Shown here one piece after another: positions 51,800-64,000 of a stretch of DNA of 64,000 bases. The translations under genes were made by a program, and so were the position numbers. The notes beneath the pieces are model-generated. The model did not search any database. It saw only the letters and a list, made by a program, of their open reading frames with translations, and had not been told where the DNA came from. Source of the stretch: Phellopilus nigrolimitatus (lineage: Eukaryota > Basidiomycota > Agaricomycetes > Hymenochaetales > Hymenochaetaceae); contig JAJOHG010000061.1 in assembly GCA_021029095.1 (NCBI GenBank), positions 98,227 through 162,226 on the forward strand, given 5' to 3'. Each line of letters opens with the position of its first letter. The stretch's first letter is position 1.

Positions 51800-53049
51800 T
51801 TCCGTAAGACATATTAGAGCTGCATAGCGCTGCGTACAAACTTTATCATCTTCGGCGGATTTAAAACCGTATGGAAGCTATTCGCGCAGGCTGGCTAACG
51901 CTCCACTGAGATGCGGGAACCCTGCTGGATGTATTGGATCATAGAACGCAGCTGAACGGAACGGAAGGTGACCTTCAGCCATTCCATTGTGCCCCGTAAA
52001 CCCGCACACTGACGGTTATCAACGCGACAGGGTGAGAAATGACATACATGTTTTTTAGATGCGCGAGGCGTAAAGGATAGGTTTTCAGTGTGAGCAACAT
52101 CGAGATTTAAATTCATTACTTCAGATTACTTTTGGACGCACAAGCGTCTAAGACGTACCGGACCGGGCTCAAATACGTTTACTTCGCGTGTCATTCCAAG
52201 AATACAACGGATGTCCGACTTGCTCATTGCATATCTCTTTTTTATCTGTCAAAAACGAGCGTCACATTTCTGACTTGGTATTTGCCTTGGCCATTTCCGC
52301 ACTACATGGACGAGCGATCGGTTCGGCTTCATAAAGAATAAATAATAAGTCCAGCCTTCTAAAGGAATTCTAATTTCCTGCATAAACGCGTGAGATAGTT
52401 GTGGTAGGGATCTCAGAATTCCAGAACTGATGAAATGCTTCTCCGCACTATGCGGAAGCCTTGCCGCATAGCCTGCATGAAAAAATAGCTTTTGCTAAGA
52501 CCGAGACGCGTGCGGAAATGCAATGTTACCTGTGTAATTCTTAGAGAGAAAGTATCGGAGTTTTGATATCTCCGGATCTCTCAGAGAAAGACCTGGATGA
52601 AAACGATAAGCAGGTATGGATTACCGCATTTCATATCAGTCCCTTTCCTCGTGCACGTGAAATACTACCATACTAATTCGTCTGCTTAAGATGCAAAGTC
52701 TTCTCAGCTCTTTTCACGACCATATACCTGGCTTCTTTCACGCTTGTGCCTTCTAAAGTATTCTATACCACTCAGCTAATGTTTCCGCCGTGTTTAGGTC
52801 CGGCTTTCCGATTGTTTTAGCAGTGAAGTACTAATTTTTAGCCGCTGAGGATCCTGCACCATATGCCAATTATGATGTGCTTGCGGCACCGCTTCACTGC
52901 TGGAAGTTGTAAAGCTCACATATTGTATGAAGATCTTATCCGCGCTGCACGGGAACACATTTGGTAAAGGAGCCACACCGGCAGTAACGTGCTCGCACTG
53001 TATGCGTCGGAAAGGAGTTATCTGCGAGTTCCCCCTTCCTACTCATACA

Positions 53050-53057
53050 TATAAAAG
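53050..53057 (+). promoter_or_regulatory. TATA box of the third terpene synthase
   Basis: TATAAAAG lies 82 bases before the ATG at 53132, in the context CATACATATAAAAGGGCTCAG. It is equivalent to the box at 36841. Confidence 0.75.
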
Positions 53058-53131
53058 GGCTCAGACTTTTGCGACTCCAACCCAACAAATCATATCTCCA
53101 ACCTTGCCATTCTGCTTCTACAACCATCGAC

Positions 53132-54259
53132 ATGACTTCCCAAATCACATTCAAGCTTCCAGACCTATTCGCCATGTGTGAAGCCGCAAAGCTCACGTCG
53201 TCTGTCAATCCTAGATACAAGGAGGCAGGCGCAGAGTCCGCCGCTTGGATTAGCAGCTACAAGCTCCTCGGCCCAGACACCCGTGCTTTCTTCGACAACC
53301 TGAACTCTGCGATATTCGTCGGGTGCACCTATCCCTATGCTGGCTACAACGAGTTGAAGATGTCTTGCGACTACCTCAACCTCATTTTCATACTGGAGGA
53401 GATCACAGACGTCCAGAGCGGCGCGGATGTGCGCAAGACCATGGATATCCATTTCCGCGTTTTGTCTGGCGAACCGTGCGATGGCTCGGCCCTGTCGCGT
53501 ATGTCCTTCGAGTGAGTGCTTGGTGTTGTTCTTCGAGAAGCGAAGGACATGTAACGAACACATCCCTAGCTTCAGGGCCAACTTCCTCAAGCAGTTTGGC
53601 ACGAATAACATCGATCGCTTCTTAAGTCAGCACAAGTCTTACGCGGACGCGGTAATCGTCGAAGCGGACCATCGAGACAAGTCCGCCTTGCTTTGCCTTG
53701 ACGATTACGTCTTGTCTCGCCGAGAGAACAGCAGCATGAGGCCTTGCTTCACTCTCATCGAATGTTGCAACTATTTTCACCTTCCTGACGAAGCCCTGGA
53801 GCACCCGACGATCAAGCGTATGCACGATGCAACTCTCGACATGCTCTGTTGGTCTAATGTATGCACCGTTGTGTTATTATTCTGAACTTGTCTGTATAAT
53901 CGCTTATATATTTTCAGGACGTCTACTCTTACAATGTCGAGCAAGCCAGAGATGGGGACGCGTGCTTTAATGTTATCCCTGTGATCATGAAAGACAAGGC
54001 GTATACACTGCAAGAGGCAGTAGACTACACCGGTGCTCACATCCAGGCTCTCCTCTCCCAATTCATCGCCGACAAAGCCGCCCTTCCTTCCTTTGGCACA
54101 GCTGTCGAAGCCAATCTGCAGAAGTATATCAACGGATTGGAAACCTGGGTCACAGGTAACCTGCGCTATAGTTTTACGACTCCGCGATACTTTGGAGACG
54201 ACCGCGAGGAAGTCGAGAAGACACTTATTGTCAAGCTCGCAGAGAGGAGAGCCTTGTGA
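53132..54259 (+). CDS. Sesquiterpene synthase (class I terpene cyclase) 3
   Basis: Exons 53132-53511, 53570-53858 and 53918-54259 give 336 residues. It is a close paralogue of synthase 1, and all intron positions match. The aspartate-rich region is FILEEITDVQSGADVRK, with Glu where Asp is usual, as in synthase 1. The NSE/DTE motif NDVYSYNVE and the ending WVTGNLRYSFTTPRYFG are present. The WVTGNLRYSF segment agrees with synthase 2 (WITGNLRYSF), whereas synthase 1 has LFSGGLRYSF. Copy 3 may therefore be the more conserved of the pair. No stop or frameshift is seen. Confidence 0.9.
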
Positions 54260-54300
54260 TTGCGTCTGATTTGTACGTTTCGGGGATCCTATTGTGATGT

Positions 54301-56458
54301 TCAATCTAACACTTTTCGCTGATTTGGATAGGAAATACTTTCAAGTTACCCACTGTATTTTGGATTCAGTCACACTTTTGTTGATATAGTCTTTTCGCGT
54401 GAATATCATGTTACGTCAGATATAAGTCATAGAGCTACACATCAGAAGAAATATACTCAGACCTTAGCCTGTTCATGTATGGATCATTTTCCCGCCGTTG
54501 TACATTTTGAGATAGGTCCAAGCCCTTTTCGCGCGAAAGATCGGAGAGTTGCCACGTCTCTAGGAAAAAAGAAAAAGGACAGCTTAAACAGAAGAAAAAG
54601 TGTCGCGAGAAAAAAAAACTTGAGATTAAAGAAGGCGGACAAAGCACTGCACACCTTCATTCGTGACTGTAAGACAAGCCAGACAATGATCAGATAAAGC
54701 AGAAATTGAATTCATAATCTGATGTGCATACGCAAGAAATCCCGACATGCTGAGCTCTTATAGCCTGCCACGCTTTGAACATGACTTGGCGTGCCCGGTA
54801 TCGGATACAACAAACTTGAGGCTTCTATTCGGACCACCTAAATAACGCCACCTTCGCTGCGCGTCCTGCGGTGTCCGATTGTCGTACTCGCTTGACTTTA
54901 TCGTCGCAACATGGATCAACAAGAGAATCCGTGATATGAAACTGTCACGGACGATTACAGACACTTGTATTTGGCTTCCATAGGAAGAGCGCCATGTCAC
55001 GTCCAAATCTTTCTTGCTTGTGGGAAGCACGGAGATGAATAATTAGCGTTCAGACGAGCATTGAGGCGATGTAAAAGGGCTTGTCATGATGATTTGCTCT
55101 GGCTGTCTTCGTCCTATGCCCGGCCTTCCCGAACTTGACGGCGACGGACGGCAGCCCTAGCTCTTGATTGGACAAGCCCAGGGAATGGAAACAGTATCTA
55201 TATATCGTTATAACAATTCGTTTTTACGTGCATTGAAAGACGTTGCAAGTGGGAGGAAAGCACTCATAAAGTACGAGAGATTTGGCCTATACTGTAGATA
55301 ATTTGGTCAGCGATTCGGCGCGAGATTGAACTTGAAATAAACTTAAACATGCAGCGAGCACTTCAGGCCATTATTCATCTTCGCAACAATTTGACGTCCA
55401 ACGATCTGAAGGGTGTCGTTTGCTGGCAATGTTGAGCCGAAGGCAGCACATGATGGTGAGAAAATAGACACGTGACAGAAACATGGCAAACCCATTACGT
55501 AACCGTCTTCAGTCTCTTCTGCGACTTCTGCGACTAAGGCAAATCTCATCATGATATCTGGATCAGCTTGAGTACGGAAATCAAAACAAAAACGCAGGAA
55601 GCAGAACGTCGAATTCCGTATGGCCACATGCAGATTATGAGAACGACGACACCGAGAATATCAAAAAAGACCCGAGAATGGTACGCATGGTACTATGGCA
55701 TAGACATCGCGGGAAGCGACTCGCATCGCCACGCGTACTCACCGCACGTCTGCCATCCTTTGTAGTGAAACATGACTTGCAAGTTTTAACACGACAATTT
55801 GGGCTGCCGCTGAGCTAGGACCGCAAGAAGCGACTGATCATGTCTTTTCGATTGTAATCAAAACTTGACCACACGTATCTCTTCAGAACGTGTGCACATC
55901 AATCCGCTTCTTTGTCGCTTGCATCTGAACAAGAGGCCTGTCTCAGATGGATTTTGAGCCCGAAGAAATTATAGCCGCGTGCCTTTGGGCTCTAGATGCT
56001 GCTCTCGGTCGAGAATCAAACTTTTGCATTTCGTGCTTCCACAGCTTGTGTTCGGCATCTCTTGGTGCATACCTCACAAATACAAGGAATTCTCAGACCT
56101 CGGAGTCGATCCCGAATACCCCTCTCTTTGTGCCGTAGTAACTTAATGGTCACCACGAGTCCATATACATATATACTACGAAATACTCGTGGAGACTGTG
56201 TTCCCAGGGTTCCGGTACATACAGGTGGCTTGTTCTCTATTTCTGACATCTGACCACATGGACATCTTGTCAGTGCATGCGACATTCGTCTCAGTAATAT
56301 CTTGTTGATGCGGCGCCGCTGCCACGGGCGCGTCTAATGTCTCTGCGAGCGTCGTTCTTCTGTTTCACTACTGTACGCTCATGCATCCGGACACACTTGT
56401 CCTGCATAATCGTGCTGTCATTTTATATTCGGAGTTTAATCCCATAGTTCTCCTCGAG
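54301..56458. other. No recognised gene
   Basis: Scattered short open frames only. Several A-rich or AG-rich runs lie near 54570-54640. Confidence 0.4.
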
Positions 56459-56465
56459 TATAAAT
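56459..56465 (+). promoter_or_regulatory. TATA box of the 56.5 kb sedolisin
   Basis: TATAAAT lies in CTCGAGTATAAATCTTG, 80 bases before the start codon at 56539. It is identical in sequence to the element before the 31-33 kb sedolisin. Confidence 0.7.
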
Positions 56466-56538
56466 CTTGAGGTACGTACCGACGCTTTTCTTTAAGTCCT
56501 AGCAGGCTTTCCTTGAACTCACAGTCGACTCTCTCGTT

Positions 56539-58462
56539 ATGTTCTCCAAGTTCCTGCTCTTTGCGTCTTTCATCATTGCCGTTACGGCAAGTCCAGTGTT
56601 TCGCAAGCTCGTAGTGCACGAACAACGCGACACTGTGCCCGATGGCTTCGTCAAGTCCGGCGCTGCGCCTGCAGACCAGGTACTCAACTTGCGTATGGCG
56701 CTTCATAACGCCGACATGGCTGGGCTCGAGAAGGCGCTCTACGATGTCAGTACTCCCGATAGTGCGCACTATGGTCAACACCTTACCAAGGAAGAGGTGA
56801 TTCATTTGCATTTGTTCCAACGAAGATAAGAATCTGACGAGCGGTATAGGTAGAAGAGTTTGTGAAGCCTGATCTCAAGTCGGTCTCTATTGTGAATGAT
56901 TTCCTCACATCGCATGGGGTCACGGCCAAATCCATCTCTCCCGCTGGAGACTGGCTCGCGTTTTCCGTGCCTGTCAGCAAAGCTAAAGAGATGTTCGACA
57001 CCGACTTCTCCGTTTTCCAGCACAAAGAGACGGGGAAGCAATACGTCCGTACGCTTGCGTACTCTATTCCAACTGAGCTCCAAGGTCATCTAGACCTCGT
57101 TCATCCGACGATCACGTATGCCCCTTGTCTTTCTTTTATCTAAACAAAAGACTAACGATCTTCAACCAGATTCGAGAACCCCATCGCGGGCCTCCCTCTC
57201 GTCTCCTCGCCTCTCTCTGCTGTACCAGCCGCGCGGAACTTCACCTCTCGCCAGAGTGATTCTTCGTGCGACTCCGGCATCACACCTGGGTGCCTTCAGA
57301 CGTTGTACGGGATCCCTACGACACTCGCGTCGCAGTCCTCGAATGTGCTCGGTGTCTCCGGATACAATAACCAGTTTGCGAACCAGCAGGACTTGTCGAC
57401 GTTCCTGCAAGAGCAACGCCCGGATCTCCCCTCGAGCACAACGTTCACGGTCGAGACGCTCGACGGCGGCTCGGATTCGCAAGACCCGGGCACTGCTGGT
57501 CTCGAGGCCAATCTTGACATCCAGTACACAGTCGGAGTCGCGAGTGGCGTCCCGACGACGTTCATCTCTGTCGGACAGGATAACCAGGATGGGCTTGCCG
57601 GATTTCTCGACACTACCAACTACCTCCTCGGGCAGAAAACCCCACCGCAGGTGCTCACGACTTCCTACGGTATGGTTGAAGGCAACATCTCGCCTGAACT
57701 CGCCAAGTAAGTATTCCTAATTTGGAGTATTATTCCTGAGAAGTTCAAACGCGTCCTCAGCCAATTGTGCAACGCGTATATGCAGTTGGGCGCTCGCGGC
57801 ACGTCCATTCTCTTCGCATCTGGCGATGGCGGGGTTTCAGGCAATCGACCTACAAATGACTGTTCGACGTTTGTGCCGACATTCCCCTCTGGCTGCCCTT
57901 TTATAACTTCTGTCGGTGCGACGGATGGTGTCCAGGAGGCAGCAGCGTCCCTGTCCTCAGGCGGCTTTTCTAACATATTCGACACTCCAGCCTATCAGAC
58001 GTCGGCGGTGAGCGCATATTTAAAGGATCTCGGTTCGACGAACGACGGGCTCTTCAATTCTTCGGGCCGCGGGTTTCCGGACATCTCTGCGCAAGGGACG
58101 AACGTAATTATTGTTCAGAACGGAGGGGATCAGCCAGTCCAGGGCACGAGCTGCTCAAGCCCAATCTTCGCGAGCGTCATTGCACTGCTAAATGATGGCC
58201 TCATCTCCGCAGGAAAGTCGCCTCTCGGTTTTCTCAACCCGTTCTTGTACTCCGATGCGGGCCAAGCAGCGCTCAACGACATCACGAGTGGTGCGCCCTT
58301 TTCTTTTCGTTCATCGTTGGCTTTGTTTGTAATCTTGTTTTATCTCCAGGTAGCAACCCAGGGTGTAACACGGATGGTTTCCCCGCAGGCCCGGGTTGGG
58401 ATCCTGTCACTGGCCTCGGTACACCAAACTTCGCCAAACTTCGGTCTGCAGTAGGTTTGTAG
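56539..58462 (+). CDS. Secreted sedolisin (S53, tripeptidyl-peptidase-like), intact
   Basis: The signal peptide is MFSKFLLFASFIIAVTASP. Prodomain pieces include DFLTSHGVTAKSISPAGDWL and TELQGHLDLVHPTIT. The mature enzyme has FENPIAGLPLVSSPLSAV, then LYGIPTTLASQSSNVLGVSG. The catalytic Glu and Asp are in LEANLDIQYTVG, the oxyanion Asp in LFASGDGGVSG and the catalytic Ser in VQGTSCSSPIFASV. The last exon gives SNPGCNTDGFPAGPGWDPVT with the calcium-site end, stopping at 58460-58462. All introns have GT-AG ends, and the intron at 56796 uses GT where its 31-33 kb paralogue uses GC. It is the likely source of the rotated inverted copy at 13886-17065. Confidence 0.92.
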
Positions 58463-60112
58463 AAGAACCAAGGTTGTGGGAAGTGAGTAAAGAAGCGAAG
58501 TCCATTTTTCTCGAGGCTTTTGTTATGCGGATCTTCTATTCTTGGGAATCTTGTGGACGACACTGGCATGTGTACAGGTTAACAGGGCGCTAGTATGGTT
58601 AAAGACAATGTACAATAAGCTCGTGCTTTTGCAGAGAATGTGAGCGTAAACCGCAAATGACGATTCCTACTCTCCTACAAATAGCCCCAGCTCTACGCAT
58701 TCATGCCGCTTACCTCGTTTGAGAGTTCGGCAAAAGCCGACGGTGCCGACGACGCCTCCTCAGCCGCGTTTTCCTTTACGACCAACCTTGTCTTCCTGCC
58801 CCGACAAATATAGCTTGTTTTGCATCCTCGAAATTAACTGAAAACCGCGTGCAGCTGTCAGATTACTCTTCAGAACTCCTGGTGGCGGGCTAAGGTGGAA
58901 ACTGGGGCGCCAACACGAGATTTGGTGGTGATGGGCCATGGCCATGGTACGTTCTACCGGTCCATTTCTCCTCCTCACAAAATAAAACCACTTCGGCGCC
59001 TACATCCAACAGCTCTGTATATTTTCAACTGCAATGCGTTTGAATCGACGGACAGGACTCCTTCAAATCGCTTGAACGGTCGACAATTTCGACCTCGCGT
59101 CCATAGGACCACGAGACTCAAAAATCAACTGCTTCTACGTCTTGCTCCAGCATGATGCAGGACGGCTGGGCTGAAAAGTTAGGCTTTTTCAAGCTCGAAG
59201 TTAGCTCTGATTGTGCGATCGCCCAGCTTGTGTGGGACAACTGAGTGGCAATTGCGATGAGTGATATGAAACTTGTGGCGAGGACGCTGTCTGAACACTG
59301 GACGGCGCGACGCGTACAAGAACGTGGTTGGTCGCAAAGGACTCAAGCTTGCTATTCAACTTAGGCCAACTTGAGGCTTGGACGCACCGGTCAGGTCGCT
59401 AGAATATCCCGGCCGTTTTTGACTCGGTTGATGACTTGGCCTGCGGACGAAGGTCATCAGAGGAAAAAGGATGGAAGAGCGCCGTGAGCGCTGGGCTCGA
59501 TAAATAAGTGGCAGGGCACACGTCTACAACAGGAAAGGTACGTCTGTTCTCTTTTAGCCTTTCCATGTTTGCCTTCACTTCTAAACCTCTCGCTTCTTCG
59601 CCATAGCCTGTGACGTTTGAGACGGAGCCTATCGACTGTAGACGTGATGTGAATCAATACGAGTGAAAATCACTGATGGCCTTCGATCACGTCTTGTCTC
59701 GGGGATACGATACTGCTTGTCCACGAACGCAGGAAATTTGTATGTACGATTATAATCTCGTTTGTCAATGGCCTTGCTCTAAAACTAAGTTTGCCTGAAC
59801 GGGCATGCGTACACTATACCTCCGATCTTCTTTCACGATGCGGTGGGAAACTCCGAACTCGAAGCTCCTCATCATTCCGCGGTTGAGTGGTTGGCTTGAT
59901 GTGCTAATTGTCGCCCCGGACGAAAGACGTTCTTAATCTGAGGCTCGCGGAGACGCGGACATCTCGCGCTACTTCAGACAGATCCGGGAGCAGGCCCGTG
60001 CTCGATGAGAATTTGAAACAGTGGCGCTTCCCTTGATTGGGCGTGCGCTGGCGGGAGTGCGCAAGGGATAGTAATGCATATGACATAATGAGTGTTTCAA
60101 CTTGGAGTCTTC
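56775..60112 (+). repeat. Source-like copy of the permuted duplicated block
   Basis: The block runs from the last bases of sedolisin exon 1 (AACACCTTACCAAGG at about 56776) through the gene. It includes a 3' flank (58463-58696) and a further block (58720-60112) ending at CTTGGAGTCTTCGCC. All of this matches the inverted copy at 13886-17065, but in rotated order. Here the sedolisin is complete upstream of 56775, so this copy is the better candidate for the original. Confidence 0.8.
58720..60112. repeat. Flanking block shared with 15781-17065
   Basis: No certain gene. A minus-strand frame (59457-59657) with REQTYLSCCRRVPCHLFIEP corresponds to the plus-strand frame at 16132-16362. The block differs from its partner by insertions near 59242-59295 and 59690-59785. 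Confidence 0.5.
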
Positions 60113-61499
60113 GCCGAAGTAATTTTCCGTGAGTTTATATGAAAAACGTCATCCTGCAGTATGTGGCTTGGCCTTCTGTCTCAGCCAATTGAGTTCCACG
60201 CTGTATATTGTCCAAATATCGAATCGTCATCGCTTACTCTCAAGAGAAATCTCTGGCATTCTTACCTATTTTCAGGATATTGCGACGCTGTACAATCCTG
60301 GTCTTGATTTTGCCTTGAGGAAGTCAGCTTTTTGCGTTTCATGTTTTCGCATGATGCTGCATGCACTCGAAGCAGACCCAATCTCGTTCAGCTGATTCGT
60401 TTACTCGCTTTTTTCTGAATATCGGGTTATCCCGGGTGATTTTCTGCTTCGCTTCTCCTGAACCAGCAGTTTTTAATTTCCTCTTGAACCCTTTTTCGTC
60501 GGGCTCGGCGGTCTCCCTGCGGTAACGTTCACTGGGTATTCTTGTCTTCGACAATTTCTGCTTTAGGGCTGGGAACAAATCGGATCAGCTCGCGTATGAC
60601 GAATGGGATTGAGCTCGGACTCGCTCCTACATGTACGTGTCATTTATTTTTGTTTCGTTTGTTCGGCATGCACTCTTCATACTCTCGTAGCGAAAACTCA
60701 CGATTGAAAACTTCACGTCTTTGCCTTTCTGCAACATTTTCTGAAGGAGAGGATGCCTAATTTTCGCAGACTCGGCCTTACCGGCGACCCTGGCCTGCAA
60801 GAGCACCTTTGTAACTTTCTCTGATTGCAGTCCGGAGGAAAAATGTGAAGTCGAAAGTCCCAGGTCAGCGGATGACCTATCAACGCTACTTATGGTGAAG
60901 GCAAAGGTCAGAAGGTGGACACGCTAGACTCTCTTTCAATTCAGAATTATTTGACGTCGGACAGTGAAGAGTTCAGATTCTGATCGTCAATTCACTCAAA
61001 GATCAACTCGGAACTCGGAACCGCGCTCGTGCCGATCTCATTGAATACTTGTGCTTCTCTGCTACTTACGACTCTTGTAATCTAACTCTAGCTCGGCCGG
61101 CGTGGACCCTACGCTTATTTCGAGAGCGCGGCGCTCAGCCTGTGCTCATCCGCCCCCGACGCAGGACGCCCTCCGAAATCAACCTCTGGCTCATTCAGGA
61201 AAAAAGACCCTCATCCCGGCGATTTTGTTTGCTGTGCGAACGCCTTCCGATCTCTGCTTTCTCAACTCACGGGTCCTGGCGATGCCGTTGCCCTCGATGT
61301 ATCCTGCCTTTAGAGAACGAAAGCTCGCCGCCACTCCTGGCACGTCTTACCGTTTCCCGACGTCCGTCGGGGTCTCTTACGCGGGTCATGGAAGCTGGTA
61401 TAAAGGTGGAGGTGCTTAGGCGTCGTATCGAGGTCCTCAAACCAATCGGTATCTCCTGCTTCGTCCTACATACGCTCTCTGAACCATAAACTCAGACAT
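60113..61499. other. No recognised gene
   Basis: This is the upstream region of the zinc-cluster gene. Frames at 60129-60395 and 61049-61489 have no known domain. Confidence 0.4.
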
Positions 61500-63860
61500 A
61501 TGGCAACAATTCGTCGTTCATCGCCCACTTCTCATGAAGAGGGACCACTTCAACGCGGAAAAGCGTGCATTAATTGCAGGTGAGATATATATTGCAACTG
61601 AAGCGAGTTCTCTGCAAATAACGATCTTTTCGCTGCTCTATAAGACGTCGCAAAATGGTGGGACTATTTTCAATTTTCAATTTCACCCGTCTCACATGTT
61701 TCGGTGACAGAGATGCGACGGTGCGCGTCCCGTCTGCACACAGTGCATTAGTGGCAACAGAGCTGAAGACTGCGAGTATACCGACAACCAAGGTCGCACA
61801 CGGACAGCGATTCTCGAGGAGAATATCGCACTACTTCAGGCACGAATAGACGAGCTCGAAAATCCTGATCCTACGGCCCAGCCTGTGTTACTTCACGACC
61901 CTTATGAGCATTACAGACGGACAAGCGGAGAGCACGCCGTAGGTATAGCTCCAGAGACTGGCTTGGGCCAGGCTGAACGCGTGCTCGCAGCTCCTGAACG
62001 ACCTAACTCCGTGCCCGCCGTCATGCTATGGTGGGAGTTTGAGGAACCGCCGGCTGAAATAAGCAACATGCTGTACGAGCGTCTTCTGCTTCTAGAAATT
62101 GAAAATCAAATGATATTAATTATTGCCCTCCCAGCGTCACCGCATTCCTCCCTTATGCGTCTACTCTGGGATTTGCGCTGAGCCCCGATCGCTTCCGGTC
62201 GACCCTCTCTCTACCAACACTTCATCCTGAGCGCCCGCATCCTGCTCTCCTTCATTCCGTTTTCTTATGGTCGCTCCGCCTTTCCAAGACACCTGACCTC
62301 ATGCAGCATGAGAACTCTTACCTTCGGCGTGCTATCCTGGCTCTGCAAGATGCACTGAGCGGCAGTCCCAGCTTAAATGTGAGTATTCTTTTAATTCTTG
62401 AAATGGTTTATTGACTTACATAAATGCACGACGGAAGGAATCGACTCTGGCTAGGCGAAGGGTCCACGCGATACAGGCTGAAGTCCTCCTTGCAAAGTAC
62501 TTCTTCAGCCTCGGTCGCCTTCTTGAGGGCCGCTATCACGCAAATGCAGCCGTCTCCCTCGCAGTCACTTGCGGTCTATACCGCATCAAACCCGCTGGCC
62601 TTGCTACTCTCTCCGGCCTCAACTTCTTCTCTCCCTCCTCTTGCGCTTGGAGCCATGCCTACGGGACAATTTGAGCTTGCACCTGCACGTGACGCGGTCG
62701 AGTTCGGTGAGCGTGTCCGGGTGTTCTGGGCTGTATATGAGATAGACCGGTGCTGGAGCGTTGCACTCGGCGCGCCGTGCTGTCTCTCAGACGAACCTTC
62801 TTCAGAATGCGGATCGATACACCGTGGCCCCTTGATATCAGCGAGTATGAACAGGTGCGCAGCGGCGGTTTCAAAATAGTTGGAAATAATTTTGTTAAGT
62901 TTGCTTCGCGCAGATGAACAATACCTCCCTGAGGTCGGCAATTGAACCGAGTCACGAAATCTTGCGGCAGTTTCTGTCTGGGAGAGCTTCTGAGACCCGA
63001 ACTGGAGAAGATCCGTCTTCGGCGTCCCTGCGCGCGAAAGCGTCTGCACTATACGAGCGTGCGGGCAAGTTTGTGGCAATGTGGAAGTCTGGTAAGCAAT
63101 ACTCCCCTTTGTCCTTTGATTTTCTCATTCGAGCGCCGCTCGACTATGAACGTTGATTCCAAAGCTCCTTCACAAGCTCAAGCTCGTGCTGCGGTATTAA
63201 CCGACATGCGGGCTCACGCGCATCTCACGACTAACTTTGCTCGAAGTCTCATACCACTGGATCGCCTGGACTCGAATGTACATTCACTAGACACCCGCAA
63301 GCGCTTTTCGTTGTGCACAGCCTCGCGCATGCGACTATGATACAATTGCACAGCGTGCACGCATCGGAGGCGCCGGGAGGCGACGAAAGTACGTTAAATG
63401 CGGCACTTGAACACGCGAGCGAAGTGATCAGTATATTTGAGCTGGCGGCAAATGCAGGCGTTAATGAAGAAGCGCGGGCAGGGTTAGTGGATCCGATCCT
63501 TGCTGTAAGCATGTCAGCTTCTTTTCGATGTGCACTTAGTCACCCCTAGATTCTCAGATCGTCGGTATGTCCGCTGCGCAAGTATTTGTTCATGAACACA
63601 ATCGCATACAGCGCGATTTGCAGACACAAGCCTCACAAGCCCGTATAAGGGCGCTTCGTGCGAATATTGACCGCATCATAGAAGCGCTTAGACTCTGTAC
63701 CGGGGTTATGAATACCTGCCCCATCTTTAGTGAGCATTGCCCTCATCAGATTATTCTTGAATTTATTGCTGATACGTCTCGTGTATGCACATGTAGATCA
63801 GCAGATGGCGAGGATACAGGAGATGACGCAGAGCTGAGAAAATTACATGCTGTAGTTTAA
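61500..63860 (+). CDS. Zn2Cys6 (zinc-cluster) transcription factor, possibly damaged
   Basis: The start at 61500 gives MATIRRSSPTSHEEGPLQRG. The zinc cluster CINCRRRKMRCDGARPVCTQ, completed by C...C after ISGNRAED, has CX2CX6CX6CX2CX8C spacing. It is assembled from exon 1, a 13-base exon (61645-61657) and exon 3 from 61711. A short coiled-coil-like stretch follows (AILEENIALLQARIDELEN). A fungal transcription-factor middle domain then reads NMLVTAFLPYASTLGFALSP, AILALQDALSGSPSL, RRRVHAIQAEVLLAKYFFSL, RVRVFWAVYEIDRCWSVALG and VHSLAHATMIQLHS. To follow this similarity the frame must change near 62590, 62805 and 63270 with no clear introns. The gene is therefore either decaying or affected by sequence errors. 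Its target genes are unknown. Confidence 0.62.
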
Positions 63861-64000
63861 TGTTTTGTTCGATAAATAGAGTTTTATAGACAGGATTGAT
63901 GATGTTTATGCATCGTCATTCATAATAGATGTTTCTCCACTCTTTCCTTGAAGCTCGCCTACTACCATTTCTTAATGTGAAGACTGCGTTATTCGACTAC

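Larger units (their letters stand above)
51800..54300 (+). repeat. Segmental duplication, copy B (matches about 35600-38060)
   Basis: This is the third synthase with its upstream DNA, parallel to copy A. Near-identity runs from about 52915 (CATGAAGATCTTATCC-like bases) to the region just after the stop at 54259. Farther upstream, similarity is broken by short insertions and deletions. Confidence 0.7.

Overview
The window looks like a nuclear contig of an Agaricomycete-type basidiomycete. Genes are split by many introns of about 50-60 bases, and the families present are typical of mushroom-forming fungi: DUF6533-type seven-helix proteins, secreted sedolisins, OrdA-like P450s, basidiomycete sesquiterpene synthases and NmrA-like oxidoreductases. 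All gene models are spliced by hand from the sequence. Family names come from motif recognition, not from database searches.

Layout. 0.7-6.5 kb: two 5'-truncated copies of a DUF6533-type gene lie in direct orientation on either side of a decayed importin (Kap123/importin-4) pseudogene. 7.9-13.6 kb: a P450 and an MFS transporter are transcribed divergently. 13.9-17.1 kb: an inverted, decayed copy of a sedolisin gene plus a flanking block; the source-like copy is at 56.8-60.1 kb, and the two are circularly permuted relative to each other. 17.2-18.7 kb: a seven-helix membrane protein. 19.9-23.5 kb: a pseudogene of the TFIIH helicase XPB with its last exon inverted. 23.8-25.5 kb: an intact DUF6533-type gene. 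25.9-26.6 kb: a probable GPI-anchored secreted protein. 27.8-29.8 kb: a C2H2 zinc-finger protein with a lysine/alanine-rich tail. 31.0-32.9 kb: an intact sedolisin.

36.9-54.3 kb is a terpenoid region. It holds three class I sesquiterpene synthases (two are recent duplicates carrying their upstream DNA with them), a second P450, one intact NmrA-like NAD(P)-binding protein and one decayed NmrA-like paralogue. A 450-base TIR element sits between the first synthase and the P450. A plausible pathway is cyclisation of farnesyl diphosphate by the synthases followed by P450 hydroxylation and NAD(P)-dependent redox steps; this is inferred from co-location only. 56.5-58.5 kb: a second intact sedolisin. 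61.5-63.9 kb: a Zn2Cys6 transcription factor with apparent frame breaks.

The strongest unusual signals are (1) the circularly permuted inverted duplication of the sedolisin block, which fits reinsertion of a circular DNA; (2) a 5-base microexon at the same place in both NmrA-like paralogues; (3) internal inversions in two pseudogenes; and (4) synthase copies whose aspartate-rich motif begins with Glu.
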